DNA of 64,000 bases from Flavobacterium salmonis. Lineage in GTDB: Bacteria; Bacteroidota; Bacteroidia; Flavobacteriales; Flavobacteriaceae. The notes under the pieces were generated by a model. It did not search any database. It worked only from the letters and a program-made list of their open reading frames with translations, and was not told the origin of the DNA. Position 1 is the first letter of the stretch, and each line of letters starts with the position of its first letter. A program made the position numbers and the translations under genes. This document shows positions 8,705-18,640 of this stretch, in pieces. The stretch covers positions 62,001 to 126,000 of the forward strand of contig NZ_CAIJDP010000057.1 in NCBI RefSeq assembly GCF_903819435.1, written 5' to 3'.

Positions 8705-10513
8705 TTAAAACATATTTGATTTTTCTGCACTATTTACTTCAACAGTTTTTTGACTACTTTCCAAAAGCATATTTTCTTTAGTACTAAAGACACTTACTTT
8801 CTCTGCATGTTGAGTAGATTCTAATGAACTTCGAATATGTTTCTGTTCAATAACTTCCGTTTTATTATTGGCATTTTCAGTAAAATCTCCAGCAGCAGTT
8901 TGAGAAATGTCTTGCCCCGCTGTTTGAAAAATATCTTTATTTGCAGAATTATCAATATTTTCTCCTGCACTTAACGATATATTCTTACCTGCAGTAACAG
9001 TAAAATTATCTCCGGCATTTACTGTAAAATTCTTTGGCGCATTTACATCAATATTTCCCTGACCATCCATTTTCCATGTATTGCCGCTTGGATCTTCAAT
9101 TAAAATACTTCCTTCGGCATCATTCAAAATAATTTTAGTTCCTGAGCGGGTGTGAATCGCCTTGACATTGTTTTTGCCATCAGCATAACCGCTAGACTCA
9201 CTTCCATTATATTGCGTTCCTAAAACATACGGATTCTGCGCATTGCTTCCTTCAAAACCTACCCAAACCTCTTCGCCGATTTCGGGAATAAAATAAAATC
9301 CCTTGCCTGAACCTGAGTGCGGCTGTATCATTCGAATCCACTCGCTTGAATTGTTTCCGCCTGCCCAGTTAAACTGTACTTTTACACGCCCTAATCCTTC
9401 TGGATCATTGTTGTCTTTTACCTTGGCAGACTGTGTTTCGGCTTTGGCAAAGGCATGGACATCTGTATAATATGGTGCGGCAACATCTGCAGGAATGGCT
9501 TTGAAATTACAGGCATAGTTTCCATGAACTTGCGAAAGGTGTGTCACTTCTGTCACAATCAGTTCGTGCTCTACAGTCTGGTTTATAATGCTAAAAACCT
9601 GACCAAGACCCAACGGAAAATATGATATTCCGCTGTAATATAAACTATTGGCATCGCTGCCTGCGGTTTGCAGTTTTACCATTTCTTGGATTTCGTCACT
9701 GCTTTGGGCATTGGTCGTGTAAGCTCCATTATTCAAATCGTTTTGGGTAACAGTTCCCTGGTTATGCCCCACAACAGCTGCGAAGCTGTCTTTGCTTCCT
9801 GAGGATGTTCTTGCTGAGGAGTTACGAATATTTGTGGCTCCATTATAATCATACCCTCCCAAAGAAATTTTATGAGAAGCCATATTGGTCTGTATTTTAA
9901 AACCATGCAGCGAAGATCCGTTGATGAGTTTTATTTTACTGGTTTTGGTTTGTCCGAACTGCATTCGCATTCCGTCAAAATAGAACCATTGGCCGTAACG
10001 TTTTGCCAATCGTTTTAAGAAATCAAAATTGGTTTCATTATAATGGGCCATATATTTGAATTCCTGAAGATAGGTGGATTTTATAGCATCTCTTTCGTAG
10101 AACTCTCCCGGCCCTTCTGCTAAAATATCCAATACGATATTATCCATACCTCTTTGCTGGTAGACTCTTGATTTTTGCATATCATCCAGCACTATACTAT
10201 GGCTGATACCTTTAACATGTAATCCTTCGGCACTTCCGTGAAGATCTATGGAGGATAGTTCTGTTATGATTCCTTTACTCATTAACCTGATTCCGGTAAG
10301 GCTTTTAAAGGTAAAGATAACCTCATCTCCAAGATACGTTCGTAAAGCCTTGGCCTGATCTGCCGGATTTATGATCGCCTTGCCTGTATATTGCCACACA
10401 AAAGAAAAATGATGGTGATCTGCCATCTTTTGTGACAGTTCTAAATTATGATAAACTACGTTTTGGGTAAAACTCCCTATGCTGATATGTACCTGTTCTG
10501 AAAAATGTCCCAT
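8705..10513 (-). CDS. vgrG: Type VI secretion tip protein VgrG (TssI)
   Basis: A 602-residue VgrG-like spike protein. Residues 1 to about 370 resemble the gp27-like hub. The phage-baseplate-V/OB region follows (DPEGLGRVKVQFNW, then GFYFIPEIGEEVWVGFEG). The C-terminal stalk has repeats such as FTVNAGDNFTVTAGKNISLSAGENI, typical of the triangular beta-helix. In Bacteroidota this belongs to the subtype iii T6SS, in which VgrG carries effectors out of the cell. No other T6SS structural gene is present in the window, so this is a separate vgrG island. It has its own promoter and leads an operon with the effector and immunity genes. Confidence 0.9.
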   Translation of the reverse strand: MGHFSEQVHISIGSFTQNVVYHNLELSQKMADHHHFSFVWQYTGKAIINPADQAKALRTYLGDEVIFTFKSLTGIRLMSKGIITELSSIDLHGSAEGLHVKGISHSIVLDDMQKSRVYQQRGMDNIVLDILAEGPGEFYERDAIKSTYLQEFKYMAHYNETNFDFLKRLAKRYGQWFYFDGMRMQFGQTKTSKIKLINGSSLHGFKIQTNMASHKISLGGYDYNGATNIRNSSARTSSGSKDSFAAVVGHNQGTVTQNDLNNGAYTTNAQSSDEIQEMVKLQTAGSDANSLYYSGISYFPLGLGQVFSIINQTVEHELIVTEVTHLSQVHGNYACNFKAIPADVAAPYYTDVHAFAKAETQSAKVKDNNDPEGLGRVKVQFNWAGGNNSSEWIRMIQPHSGSGKGFYFIPEIGEEVWVGFEGSNAQNPYVLGTQYNGSESSGYADGKNNVKAIHTRSGTKIILNDAEGSILIEDPSGNTWKMDGQGNIDVNAPKNFTVNAGDNFTVTAGKNISLSAGENIDNSANKDIFQTAGQDISQTAAGDFTENANNKTEVIEQKHIRSSLESTQHAEKVSVFSTKENMLLESSQKTVEVNSAEKSNMF

Positions 10514-10550
10514 AAGTTATTTGGTGACATATTAAGTAAGAATTTGTTTC

Positions 10551-10580
10551 CAAAAATAACCCTTAAAGTTAATTATCCAA
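10551..10580 (-). promoter_or_regulatory. vgrG operon promoter
   Basis: The -7 element TATTTTTG is at 10551-10558 and a TTG at 10578-10580 lies 19 bases upstream. Both match the Bacteroidota promoter consensus. The 5' leader is about 35 bases. Confidence 0.6.
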
Positions 10581-10652
10581 ATATATTTCCTAATAATTTA
10601 TACGGTTTTTTTTACATATTAAAACTACAGCTATCAAACCTAATTTTTACTG

Positions 10653-10689
10653 CAAAAAAAACGCTGTAAAACAAAAATCTTACAGCGTT
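10653..10689 (-). terminator. Terminator of hppA
   Basis: Stem AACGCTGTAA/TTACAGCGTT with a 10-base loop, followed on the minus strand by an uninterrupted T run. It lies about 75 bases after the hppA stop codon. Confidence 0.8.
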
Positions 10690-10764
10690 GACAGTTCTAT
10701 GAATTCAAACTTTATATTTAGTATGCTCAATAATTTTCTATAATCATTTATATTTCAAAAAAAA

Positions 10765-13338
10765 TTATTTGGCAGCTTCAATTTTTGCTTTTACCTCCGC
10801 TTCACTTCCTTCAAAAACTTCAGTAGTTGTTTTGCCATTTTCTGTTTTTGTTAAAGTTCCTTTAGTAACTCCGTTTACGGTAGCCAAATTAACTTCAACA
10901 CGTTTTTTATCATATTTACTGGTATCAAAACAATCTGTTTTTTGATGAACGTATTTTCCGTTTGCATCAAAATGAGCCAGGCATTTTGCAGTTTCTTCTT
11001 CAGAGCAGCCTTTTTCTTTACACATTTTAATACATTCTTCTTTGGTCATGCCAGACAGATCTCCACATTTAGAAACTCCACCTGCATGCATTTCAGTCTT
11101 CATGCAACACTTCATTTCTTTAGAAGGCAATCCACAATGCGGAATATTTGTTTGAGAAGAATGACCATCACCCAAGATAGGCGCAACCACCAAACCAATC
11201 AAACAAGTTAATTTGATCAGGATATTCATTGAAGGCCCCGAAGTATCTTTAAACGGATCACCAACAGTATCTCCGGTTACTGCTGCTTTATGAGCATCAG
11301 AACCTTTATAAGTCATTTCGCCGTTGATCATTACTCCTGCTTCAAAAGATTTTTTCGCATTATCCCAAGCACCTCCTGCGTTGTTCTGAAAAACAGCCCA
11401 AAGCACTCCTGAAACGGTAACTCCAGCCATATATCCTCCCAACATTTCTGCAATTAACTGATTATTGTCTATATAAACCAATTTTCCTAAAAGTACAATG
11501 GCAATTGGGAAACCAATTGTTAAAATTCCAGGAAGCATCATTTCGCGTAAAGCGGCTTTTGTAGAAATTTCAACACATTTTCCGTATTCCGGTTTTCCGG
11601 TTCCTTCCATAATTCCCGGAATTTCCTTAAACTGGCGACGCACTTCGTAAACCATATCCATCGCTGCTTTTCCAACAGAATTCATCGCTAAAGCGGAGAA
11701 AACAACCGGAATCATTCCACCGACAAACAACATGGCTAAAACTGGCGCTTTGAAGATGTTGATTCCGTCAATTCCTGTAAACGTTACATAAGCTGCAAAT
11801 AAGGCCAATGAAGTCAAAGCTGCGGAAGCAATTGCAAATCCTTTTCCTGTTGCAGCAGTTGTGTTTCCTACAGAATCTAAAATATCTGTTCTGGTACGAA
11901 CTTCTTTTGGCAGTTCACTCATCTCTGCGATTCCTCCCGCATTATCTGAAATTGGTCCGAACGCATCTATTGCCAATTGCATAGCCGTTGTTGCCATCAT
12001 TGCAGATGCGGCTAAAGCAACTCCATAAAATCCAGCCAAAGCATACGAAATCCAGATTGCTGCAGCAAACAAAATTACGGTTGGAAAAGTAGAAATCATT
12101 CCCGTTGCTAAACCAGCAATTACATTAGTTCCGGCTCCGGTAGATGATTTCTGAACAATCGCTAATACTGGTTTTGTCCCTAATCCTGTATAATATTCTG
12201 TTACGGATGAAATGGCTCCACCAACCACTAATCCGACCAATGTTGCGTAAAAAACACGCATTGATGAAATGTCTTTAGAGCCTTCTCCAAAAAAACTCAT
12301 TTGCATTGTTTCGGGCAACATGTATTGTACTAAAAAGTAGCAGGCGATCGCGGTTAAAACAATTGAAATCCAGTTTCCTATATTTAATGCTTTCTGTACT
12401 TGTGCTTCTTTTGCATTGTCATCTGATATTTTTACGACTGTAGTTCCAATAATGGAGAATAAGATTCCGAAACCGGCAATTGCCATCGGAAGTAAAATTG
12501 GCCCAATTCCACCAAAAGCATCATTGATACTTCCGCCCATATCTTTTATCACATAATTCCCCAAAACCATTGCTGCCAAAACTGTCGCCACGTAAGATCC
12601 AAACAAATCAGCTCCCATACCCGCAACGTCTCCTACATTATCTCCCACGTTATCTGCAATTGTGGCCGGATTACGAGGATCATCTTCCGGAATTCCTGCT
12701 TCAACTTTACCAACTAAATCAGCCCCAACATCAGCTGCTTTTGTGTAGATTCCGCCTCCAACTCTGGCAAATAATGCAATTGATTCTGCACCAAGTGAAA
12801 ATCCTGCTAAGGTTTCAAGAACTACGGTCATTGTTTCTGTGTCTTTCCAGACTCCGCCAGAAAACAAATTAAAGAATATGATGAAAAAGGTGGTTAAGCC
12901 TAAAACCGCCAAACCTGCAACTCCAAGTCCCATTACGGTTCCGCCTCCAAAAGAAACTTTCAAGGCCTGTGGCAAACTTGTTCTGGCTGCCTGAGTGGTT
13001 CTAACGTTTGTTTTGGTTGCGATTTTCATCCCTATGTTACCTGCATAAGCTGAAAATAATGCGCCAAAAATAAATGCAACTACGATTAATAAATGTGTTT
13101 TTACACCTGGAATAAAAGTAATTCCTGCCAAAGCTAAGCTTGCAATAATTACGAAGATGGTCAATAGCTTATATTCGGCTTTTAAGAAGGCTAAGGCTCC
13201 TTCGTAAATGTAATCTGAAATCTCTTTCATCTTGCCATCGCCGGCATCTTGTTTTAAAACCCAACTCCTTTTTATTCCCATGAAAAGTAATCCTAAAACT
13301 GCCATTACTATAGGCAGGTAAATCATAAATGCATTCAT
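10765..13338 (-). CDS. hppA: Membrane-bound ion-pumping pyrophosphatase with cysteine-rich tail
   Basis: An 857-residue membrane protein that couples PPi hydrolysis to export of H+ or Na+. The signature [11 protein letters not shown] is at 203-213 and the metal-PPi site [12 protein letters not shown] at 229-240. [10 protein letters not shown], with alanine where the K+-independent group has lysine, marks the K+-dependent group. The family core ends near residue 722 ([19 protein letters not shown]). About 135 extra residues follow, with nine cysteines in the first 80 ([19 protein letters not shown]) and then a charged segment. Known topology puts the C-terminus outside the cytoplasm. Soluble ppa lies upstream on the same strand, separated by a terminator. 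Confidence 0.93.
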   Translation of the reverse strand: MNAFMIYLPIVMAVLGLLFMGIKRSWVLKQDAGDGKMKEISDYIYEGALAFLKAEYKLLTIFVIIASLALAGITFIPGVKTHLLIVVAFIFGALFSAYAGNIGMKIATKTNVRTTQAARTSLPQALKVSFGGGTVMGLGVAGLAVLGLTTFFIIFFNLFSGGVWKDTETMTVVLETLAGFSLGAESIALFARVGGGIYTKAADVGADLVGKVEAGIPEDDPRNPATIADNVGDNVGDVAGMGADLFGSYVATVLAAMVLGNYVIKDMGGSINDAFGGIGPILLPMAIAGFGILFSIIGTTVVKISDDNAKEAQVQKALNIGNWISIVLTAIACYFLVQYMLPETMQMSFFGEGSKDISSMRVFYATLVGLVVGGAISSVTEYYTGLGTKPVLAIVQKSSTGAGTNVIAGLATGMISTFPTVILFAAAIWISYALAGFYGVALAASAMMATTAMQLAIDAFGPISDNAGGIAEMSELPKEVRTRTDILDSVGNTTAATGKGFAIASAALTSLALFAAYVTFTGIDGINIFKAPVLAMLFVGGMIPVVFSALAMNSVGKAAMDMVYEVRRQFKEIPGIMEGTGKPEYGKCVEISTKAALREMMLPGILTIGFPIAIVLLGKLVYIDNNQLIAEMLGGYMAGVTVSGVLWAVFQNNAGGAWDNAKKSFEAGVMINGEMTYKGSDAHKAAVTGDTVGDPFKDTSGPSMNILIKLTCLIGLVVAPILGDGHSSQTNIPHCGLPSKEMKCCMKTEMHAGGVSKCGDLSGMTKEECIKMCKEKGCSEEETAKCLAHFDANGKYVHQKTDCFDTSKYDKKRVEVNLATVNGVTKGTLTKTENGKTTTEVFEGSEAEVKAKIEAAK

Positions 13339-13390
13339 ATTTTATTGGTTTTGGTTAATAGTCAACAAACTAACAAAACGAATTTAAACA

Positions 13391-13426
13391 AAAAAGCAAT
13401 ACTCTTAACGGAGTATTGCTTTTTTT
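13391..13426. terminator. Terminator between ppa and hppA
   Basis: Stem AGCAATACTC/GAGTATTGCT flanked by A and T runs on both sides, so it can act on both strands. It separates ppa from hppA. Confidence 0.8.
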
Positions 13427-13446
13427 ACAAAATATGATGCCTGAAA

Positions 13447-13977
13447 TTATTTAATACTAAATAATCCTTCTGGTTTGTTTTCAATTTGATTAAAACGATC
13501 TGTACATTCTTTAATAATAGCGAATGCTTCGTTTACGTCTCCCCATCCTTCTACATCTACTTTTTTGTTTTCAAGGTCTTTGTAAACCTGGAAGAAATGC
13601 TCGATTTCTTTTAATAAGTGTCCGTTAATGTCAGAAAGGTCGTTTAATGAATTCCAGATTGGATCAGAAACCGGCACACAGATAATTTTTTCATCCGGTC
13701 CTTTGTCATCTGCCATGTGGAAAACTCCAATTGGCTTAACTTCTATCACACATCCAGGGAAAGTTGGTTCGTTGATCAAAACCAATACATCAAGAGGGTC
13801 ACCGTCAAGAGCTAAAGTTTCAGGGATAAATCCGTAATCTGCCGGGTACATCATCGAAGAGAATAACATTCTGTCGAAACGCATTCTTTTGATTTCAAAA
13901 TCGTACTCATATTTATTTCTGCTTCCTCTTGGTATTTCGATCAATACATCGAAAGTTGTTAGTTTGTCTGCGGTCAT
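13447..13977 (-). CDS. ppa: Soluble inorganic pyrophosphatase, family I
   Basis: A 176-residue cytoplasmic enzyme that hydrolyses PPi to phosphate. The family I signature DGDPLDVLV is at residues 58-66, with the metal-binding aspartates D58, D60 and D63. The substrate-binding IPRGSRNKYEYD is at 15-26 and YPADYGF at 44-50. The length matches the usual bacterial hexameric enzyme. It has its own consensus promoter and a leader of about 100 bases. It precedes the membrane pyrophosphatase on the same strand, so both PPi-removing systems are encoded side by side. Confidence 0.95.
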   Translation of the reverse strand: MTADKLTTFDVLIEIPRGSRNKYEYDFEIKRMRFDRMLFSSMMYPADYGFIPETLALDGDPLDVLVLINEPTFPGCVIEVKPIGVFHMADDKGPDEKIICVPVSDPIWNSLNDLSDINGHLLKEIEHFFQVYKDLENKKVDVEGWGDVNEAFAIIKECTDRFNQIENKPEGLFSIK

Positions 13978-14089
13978 TTTCTTTTTTTATTATATCTATA
14001 ATTTCTTCCCGATGATATTTAAATTTTGGTTGTCAGGAACCCACTTTTATTTCATCGGAATATTTTTTTATTTTTGTGGGTTTCGGTTG

Positions 14090-14120
14090 CAAAAGTAACC
14101 TAAAGAATCCTTTTTTACAA
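14090..14120 (-). promoter_or_regulatory. ppa promoter
   Basis: The minus strand has TTG (14118-14120), a 20-base spacer and TACTTTTG (14090-14097), a full match to the Bacteroidota consensus. The resulting 5' leader of about 105 bases is longer than for most genes here. Confidence 0.65.
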
Positions 14121-14189
14121 TGAAAAAAATACATTAATCTCTATACTTTATTCATTAATTAACATACTTTCCTTTTATATAACAGATAG

Positions 14190-14789
14190 TTAATATGTAA
14201 TCTTACGATTTCGCTTATTTAAGTAATAATGCCAAAGCAAATAGGTCGCATAAGACCGATACGGGCTCCATTGTTTCGTATGGATTTCCATTTGCTCTTT
14301 GTCATGAATATTCAATAATTCTTTGATCGTATTTATGACTGCAATATCTCCAAGCGGAATTAAATCCGGTTCCTGAAGACAAAACATCAGATAAATATCG
14401 ATGGTCCAGTTTCCTATGCCTTTTAATCTAATGAGTTCTTCCCGAACTTCTTTTGCCGATTTTGACGCCAGGCTTTCGATATCTAATTCTTTATCTAAAA
14501 CTGCTTCGGCTAAAATTTTAATGTATTTTGTTTTCTGACGGCTCACACCAAGATTTCTAAATTCTTCATCAGATAAAACCAACATAGTCTGCGGATTACA
14601 AGTCGTATATGCTTTAATTTTTAAGAATGTAGCTTTCGCCGAATCTATAGAAACCTGTTGTTCGAGAATTAATAAAACCAAAGTTTCAAAACCCTGAGGC
14701 CTTTTGGGAATTGTTGGCAATCCATATTTCTCGATAATATCCTGAAATATTGAATTCTTGGTTAATAAATAATCGATGGCTTCTTGCAT
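14190..14789 (-). CDS. DNA-3-methyladenine glycosylase, AlkA-like HhH-GPD
   Basis: A 199-residue base-excision-repair glycosylase that removes alkylated purines. The helix-hairpin-helix (LIRLKGIGNWTIDIYLMF) is near residues 118-135. The catalytic aspartate is in LGDIAV near residue 146, the position of the AlkA aspartate. It is shorter than E. coli AlkA because the N-terminal regulatory-like domain is absent, as in other short bacterial homologs. The gene stands alone on the minus strand, and I see no clear promoter motif. Confidence 0.85.
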   Translation of the reverse strand: MQEAIDYLLTKNSIFQDIIEKYGLPTIPKRPQGFETLVLLILEQQVSIDSAKATFLKIKAYTTCNPQTMLVLSDEEFRNLGVSRQKTKYIKILAEAVLDKELDIESLASKSAKEVREELIRLKGIGNWTIDIYLMFCLQEPDLIPLGDIAVINTIKELLNIHDKEQMEIHTKQWSPYRSYATYLLWHYYLNKRNRKITY

Positions 14790-14813
14790 AACGTTATTTT
14801 TTTAGCCCCGATT

Positions 14814-14926
14814 ACTTCACTTAACTTTAATTTTAATGGGAGTTCAGTGAACTTCGTTTGTAGTGAAAATCCTTTTGTGCCGGGGTTCGGCACAAAAGAT
14901 TGCAACGAATAGCGGGAATAGCTTCT
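14814..14926 (+). repeat. Dispersed palindromic intergenic element, copy 1
   Basis: It begins AGCCCCGAT, contains a central hairpin (CTTTTGTGCC/GGCACAAAAG, GC-rich for this genome) and ends ATAGCGGGAATAGCTTCT. The same start, hairpin position and end recur at 48479-48555. This copy has an additional stretch with a small palindrome (AGTTCAGTGAACT) before the hairpin. It fills most of a 262-base gap with no gene. Confidence 0.6.
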
Positions 14927-14963
14927 AAATTAATAAATATTTAAAATAAAACTTAATTTAAAA

Positions 14964-15014
14964 TAAAAAGAGAAATCACACAAGCTCAAATAATGAGTTA
15001 ATGTGTGATTTCTC
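14964..15014 (-). terminator. Terminator of the DUF5686 gene
   Basis: A 13-base stem (GAGAAATCACACA/TGTGTGATTTCTC) with a 19-base loop, followed on the minus strand by TTTTTATTTTAA. Confidence 0.75.
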
Positions 15015-15051
15015 CTTCGTCGAAATTGACAAATATTATGTTTCTTATTTA

Positions 15052-17553
15052 TTAGAAATAGAATCCGAAAGATCCTTTTACTGCAAATTTAGCAGCATCC
15101 GGCATATTCAAATAATTACCTCTCCATGAAAAATCAATTCTGAAAACTTTAAAGATATTTCCAATTCCGGCATTATATTCCCAATATACTTTTTCCGGGG
15201 CATTATAAGGTAATCCTGACGCATTTAAAGCGCGATTTTCATCAGAAATTGTTCCATGAACGGCTCTGATACCTACAAACTCTCTCCAGTTCAGTTTTCT
15301 CATAAATGGAATACGGGCAAACAATCTTCCTCCAAAATCATGATTCCATTGCAATGTTGTATACTGATCCGTTACAAATTCATAGAAATTCAGGTTGCTA
15401 AATGTATTTTCGATTGTAAAATACGTTTGGTTCCCCGGAATTACACTCATTAATCCTAACGGAATGGCACCAAAAGTCTTTCCCGTTTCAAGGGTAATAT
15501 TTGTTCTTCCTAATGGTCCTATAATAATGGGCTGCCTATAAAATAATTGTACTTTTTCATAAGCAAAATCACTATTCATAACTCCTTTAAGTCCATAACT
15601 GAAATTCACAAAGAAATGACTGAAAGGACTATCAACAAGATCCCGCTCTACCCCATAACCAATGGTTTTACGATTTGGCATAAACTCGAACTGGATATTG
15701 GCCTCAGTTTGTGTCACTTTATTTTCAACCACACCAGACGGATCCGAAGCAGACGGCAGAACTTTGTAGTAGTCCAAACTAAATGTCTGAGATGCCGATT
15801 CTAACGTTCGGTACGAAAAACCTGCTGAAACAATAAAGTTTTTCTTAGCCTCCATTTCAATAGAAACGTTACTCAAATTAATATTGGTTAGTTTTCCGTT
15901 GCTTCCAGTTGTAAACAAAGCCGAAGAAGCAAAACTTCTTCCTAAAACATCATTTGTAGTGGTTAAACTCGCGCCTATTTGTTCGATGTCACGCCTGTTT
16001 CCTCCGGAAATAATTACTCGGTTTTTCTTATCAACCATCCATTTTCCCGAAACACCGTATTTGAACTTATTATCATCAAAGCCATAGGCAGTGTAGGCTT
16101 GTATACGCCAAGGATCATTTGGGCCAAAATAGGTTCTTCCTCCAACTCTTAATCGTAAACCTTCGACTTCATTATAACCAAAGGTTGAAAAGATAGGTCC
16201 GTAATCAAAGTTTTTAAATTCGACATAACCACTTCCTAAAATGGAAACTAAACTATAAAGCTGTTTAAATTTCTTGACTGTCTGTAAAGTATCGAGCATT
16301 TTATAAATACCCTGCTCATCTTTGTTTAGCTTTTCAAAACGATTTTCTTCCCAAAATTCATCCGGTCGTTGATAAACAGCGTTGTCTATAAAATTGACTT
16401 CTTCTTTATAAAATTTTTCCGGTTTTTGAATGTTGAATTTATGATTGCGATACAAAGTCGTTCGTTTTCCATAAACTCCTTTTGATTTTTCCTTTTTGTT
16501 TAAAGCAAAATCAGACATCATATAGTCACGTGTCAAAAGAAAAACCGAGTCGTTTTCAACTTCAAATTCCTGTTCGATATAAATATCTTTTACCCAGTTA
16601 ATATTAGCACTTTTAGTAACGCCCATATTAATTTTCTTAATGGCAAAAGTTGTGTCGTTTACCCAGAAATCTCCCTTAAAAGTTAATTCGTTTTTACGTC
16701 TTGGATAAAAAACAATATTATAACACCATTTTTTGTCTATAAAAGCACTGTCTTTCAGTACGTAATTATAAACATCTATTCCTGTTTTCGAAAGTGGGCT
16801 TGTAAAACTCTTATCAAAAAATTTAAGGTGATTATCGTAAATATTATAGTCCGAATAAAGATCTTTTACAAAAGACAAAATCTGCTGATTCCCATTGAAT
16901 CCGGACATTTTGTTTCCTGTAATGTTTTCCTTTACTTTTTTTAATTTATTATCCCCGTAAACGTCATAAACAGATTCGTTGATAAAAATTGGTAAATAGG
17001 TTTTTCCGGTAACATCAGAAGTATCCACATGCTTGAAAACAAACTCCATTCCTTTAAAAAGTTTATTTTTCATAAAAGCACTATCAATAGTGTTCATGTC
17101 AAATTCGACTTTTTCGTACTTCTGCATTTGATATTGATTGAATTGGTAGAGACCGTTTTTACGTTTTCTTTCCCATATTTTTCTCAAAATATCCAATGCC
17201 GGATTATTCTTTTTTGATGTTTTCCCTGTAAAAATGACAACTTCACTAAGTGCCTCGGGCTCGTTTAAAACAATCTTAAAATCATAGTTTACAGCTTTTT
17301 CTAAAGGAATTTCTTTATCTGAAAATCCTGCCGAAGTAACCAGTAAAGCAGTATAAGTATTTGGCGATTCTAAATAAAAACGACCATCTTCATTTGAAAC
17401 GATACCCGTATTTGAACCCTTGAAAACAACATTTGCAAACGGAATAGGCTGATTGGATTTGTCCATAACAATTCCACTCACTTTAGTTTGCGCTAAAGCA
17501 TTATTTGCAAAAGCAAATACAAAAAACAGACTAAGGAAAATTATTCTTTTCAT
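15052..17553 (-). CDS. DUF5686 outer-membrane protein with carboxypeptidase-regulatory domain
   Basis: An 833-residue protein with a signal peptide (MKRIIFLSLFFVFAFANNALA). A carboxypeptidase-D regulatory-like domain spans about residues 24-110 (VSGIVMDKSNQPIPFANV, SNEDGRFYL). A long DUF5686 region follows, and the end is beta-barrel-like with a terminal aromatic (GSFGFYF). It probably sits in the outer membrane. Members are common in Bacteroidota and their function is not established. It is transcribed alone, bounded by terminators on both sides. Confidence 0.88.
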   Translation of the reverse strand: MKRIIFLSLFFVFAFANNALAQTKVSGIVMDKSNQPIPFANVVFKGSNTGIVSNEDGRFYLESPNTYTALLVTSAGFSDKEIPLEKAVNYDFKIVLNEPEALSEVVIFTGKTSKKNNPALDILRKIWERKRKNGLYQFNQYQMQKYEKVEFDMNTIDSAFMKNKLFKGMEFVFKHVDTSDVTGKTYLPIFINESVYDVYGDNKLKKVKENITGNKMSGFNGNQQILSFVKDLYSDYNIYDNHLKFFDKSFTSPLSKTGIDVYNYVLKDSAFIDKKWCYNIVFYPRRKNELTFKGDFWVNDTTFAIKKINMGVTKSANINWVKDIYIEQEFEVENDSVFLLTRDYMMSDFALNKKEKSKGVYGKRTTLYRNHKFNIQKPEKFYKEEVNFIDNAVYQRPDEFWEENRFEKLNKDEQGIYKMLDTLQTVKKFKQLYSLVSILGSGYVEFKNFDYGPIFSTFGYNEVEGLRLRVGGRTYFGPNDPWRIQAYTAYGFDDNKFKYGVSGKWMVDKKNRVIISGGNRRDIEQIGASLTTTNDVLGRSFASSALFTTGSNGKLTNINLSNVSIEMEAKKNFIVSAGFSYRTLESASQTFSLDYYKVLPSASDPSGVVENKVTQTEANIQFEFMPNRKTIGYGVERDLVDSPFSHFFVNFSYGLKGVMNSDFAYEKVQLFYRQPIIIGPLGRTNITLETGKTFGAIPLGLMSVIPGNQTYFTIENTFSNLNFYEFVTDQYTTLQWNHDFGGRLFARIPFMRKLNWREFVGIRAVHGTISDENRALNASGLPYNAPEKVYWEYNAGIGNIFKVFRIDFSWRGNYLNMPDAAKFAVKGSFGFYF

Positions 17554-17561
17554 ATTACGGC

Positions 17562-17605
17562 AAAAAAAAACTTCATCAATGAACTATGACTGATGAAGTT
17601 TTTAT
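17562..17605 (-). terminator. Terminator of pdhB
   Basis: Stem AACTTCATCA/TGATGAAGTT followed on the minus strand by nine T. It lies between the pdhB stop codon and the DUF5686 start codon. Confidence 0.85.
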
Positions 17606-17622
17606 GAATTTTGTATGTATTA

Positions 17623-18600
17623 TTATTTGTACATTACTTTTTTCACTGCTTTTACTACATCAGCTGCATTTGGCAGCCAGTCTTTTAGTAAAACAGGAGA
17701 GTAAGGTGCTGGTGTATCAGCTGTTGTAATACGCTGAATTGGCGCATCAAGAAAGTCAAAAGCCTGCTCTTGTACAATATAGGTGATTTCAGATGAAATG
17801 CTGGCAAATGGCCAGGCTTCTTCTAAGATAACCAAACGATTTGTTTTTTTAACTGATTTTAAGATCGCTTCATTATCCATTGGACGAACGGTTCTTAAAT
17901 CGATGATCTCACAAGAGATTCCTTCTTTGGCTAATTCATCAGCAGCAATAAAAGCTTCTTTGATAATTTTTCCAAAAGAAACAATCGTAACATCTTTTCC
18001 TTCACGTTTAACATCGGCAACTCCTAACGGAATTGTATATTCTCCGTCCGGCACTTCTCCTTTATCACCATACATTTGCTCAGATTCCATGAAGATTACA
18101 GGATCATTATCACGGATAGCTGATTTCAAAAGTCCTTTAGCATCGTAAGGTGTCGAAGGAACTACAACTTTAAGTCCCGGAGTGTTAGCAAACCAGTTTT
18201 CTAAAGCCTGAGAGTGAGTTGCTCCTAATTGACCTGCAGAAGCAGTTGGTCCACGAAAAACGATAGGCACATTAAATTGTCCACCTGTCATTTGACGCAT
18301 TTTAGCAGCATTATTTATAATTTGATCAATACCAACTAAACAGAAGTTGAAAGTCATATATTCTACAATTGGTCGGTTACCATTCATTGCAGAACCTACT
18401 GCAATTCCTGTAAAACCAAGTTCAGCAATTGGAGTATCAATTACTCTTTTTTCGCCAAATTCAGCAAGCATCCCTTTTGAAGCTTTGTATGCTCCGTTAT
18501 ATTCTGCAACTTCTTCGCCCATTAAATATATGGATTCATCGTGACGCATTTCTTCGCTCATCGCTTCGCAAATGGCCTCTCTAAATTGTATTGTTCTCAT
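17623..18600 (-). CDS. pdhB: Pyruvate dehydrogenase E1 component, beta subunit
   Basis: A 325-residue subunit of the pyruvate dehydrogenase complex, which feeds acetyl-CoA to the citric acid cycle. The transketolase-like pyrimidine-binding half (MGEEVAEYNGAYKASKGM, RVIDTPIAELGFTGIAVG) is followed by the C-terminal half (LRTVRPMDNEAILKSVKKT, LEEAWPF). The length is standard for the alpha2-beta2 type E1. The alpha subunit and E2 are not adjacent in this window. It has its own promoter and terminator. Confidence 0.95.
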   Translation of the reverse strand: MRTIQFREAICEAMSEEMRHDESIYLMGEEVAEYNGAYKASKGMLAEFGEKRVIDTPIAELGFTGIAVGSAMNGNRPIVEYMTFNFCLVGIDQIINNAAKMRQMTGGQFNVPIVFRGPTASAGQLGATHSQALENWFANTPGLKVVVPSTPYDAKGLLKSAIRDNDPVIFMESEQMYGDKGEVPDGEYTIPLGVADVKREGKDVTIVSFGKIIKEAFIAADELAKEGISCEIIDLRTVRPMDNEAILKSVKKTNRLVILEEAWPFASISSEITYIVQEQAFDFLDAPIQRITTADTPAPYSPVLLKDWLPNAADVVKAVKKVMYK

Positions 18601-18632
18601 AGTTGTATATTATGTTCTTTTTTTCTGATGAG

Positions 18633-18640
18633 CAAAAATA
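18633..18640 (-). promoter_or_regulatory. pdhB promoter -7 element TATTTTTG
   Basis: A full TAnnTTTG match 33 bases upstream of the pdhB start codon on the minus strand. Confidence 0.5.

Noticed and set aside
4712..10513. Prophage or contractile-injection (eCIS) tail cluster
   Set aside because: VgrG is the only tail-like gene; no sheath, tube, baseplate, lysis or integrase gene is nearby, and the layout is that of a T6SS cargo island.
10765..11172. The extra HppA tail as a frameshift artefact
   Set aside because: The tail continues in the same frame with protein-like composition and ordered cysteine spacing, and it ends in a regular helix ([12 protein letters not shown]) before a terminator.
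10942..11211. Phe/Cys-rich plus-strand frame opposite the pyrophosphatase tail
   Set aside because: It mirrors the Cys/Lys-rich tail on the coding strand and has no independent support.
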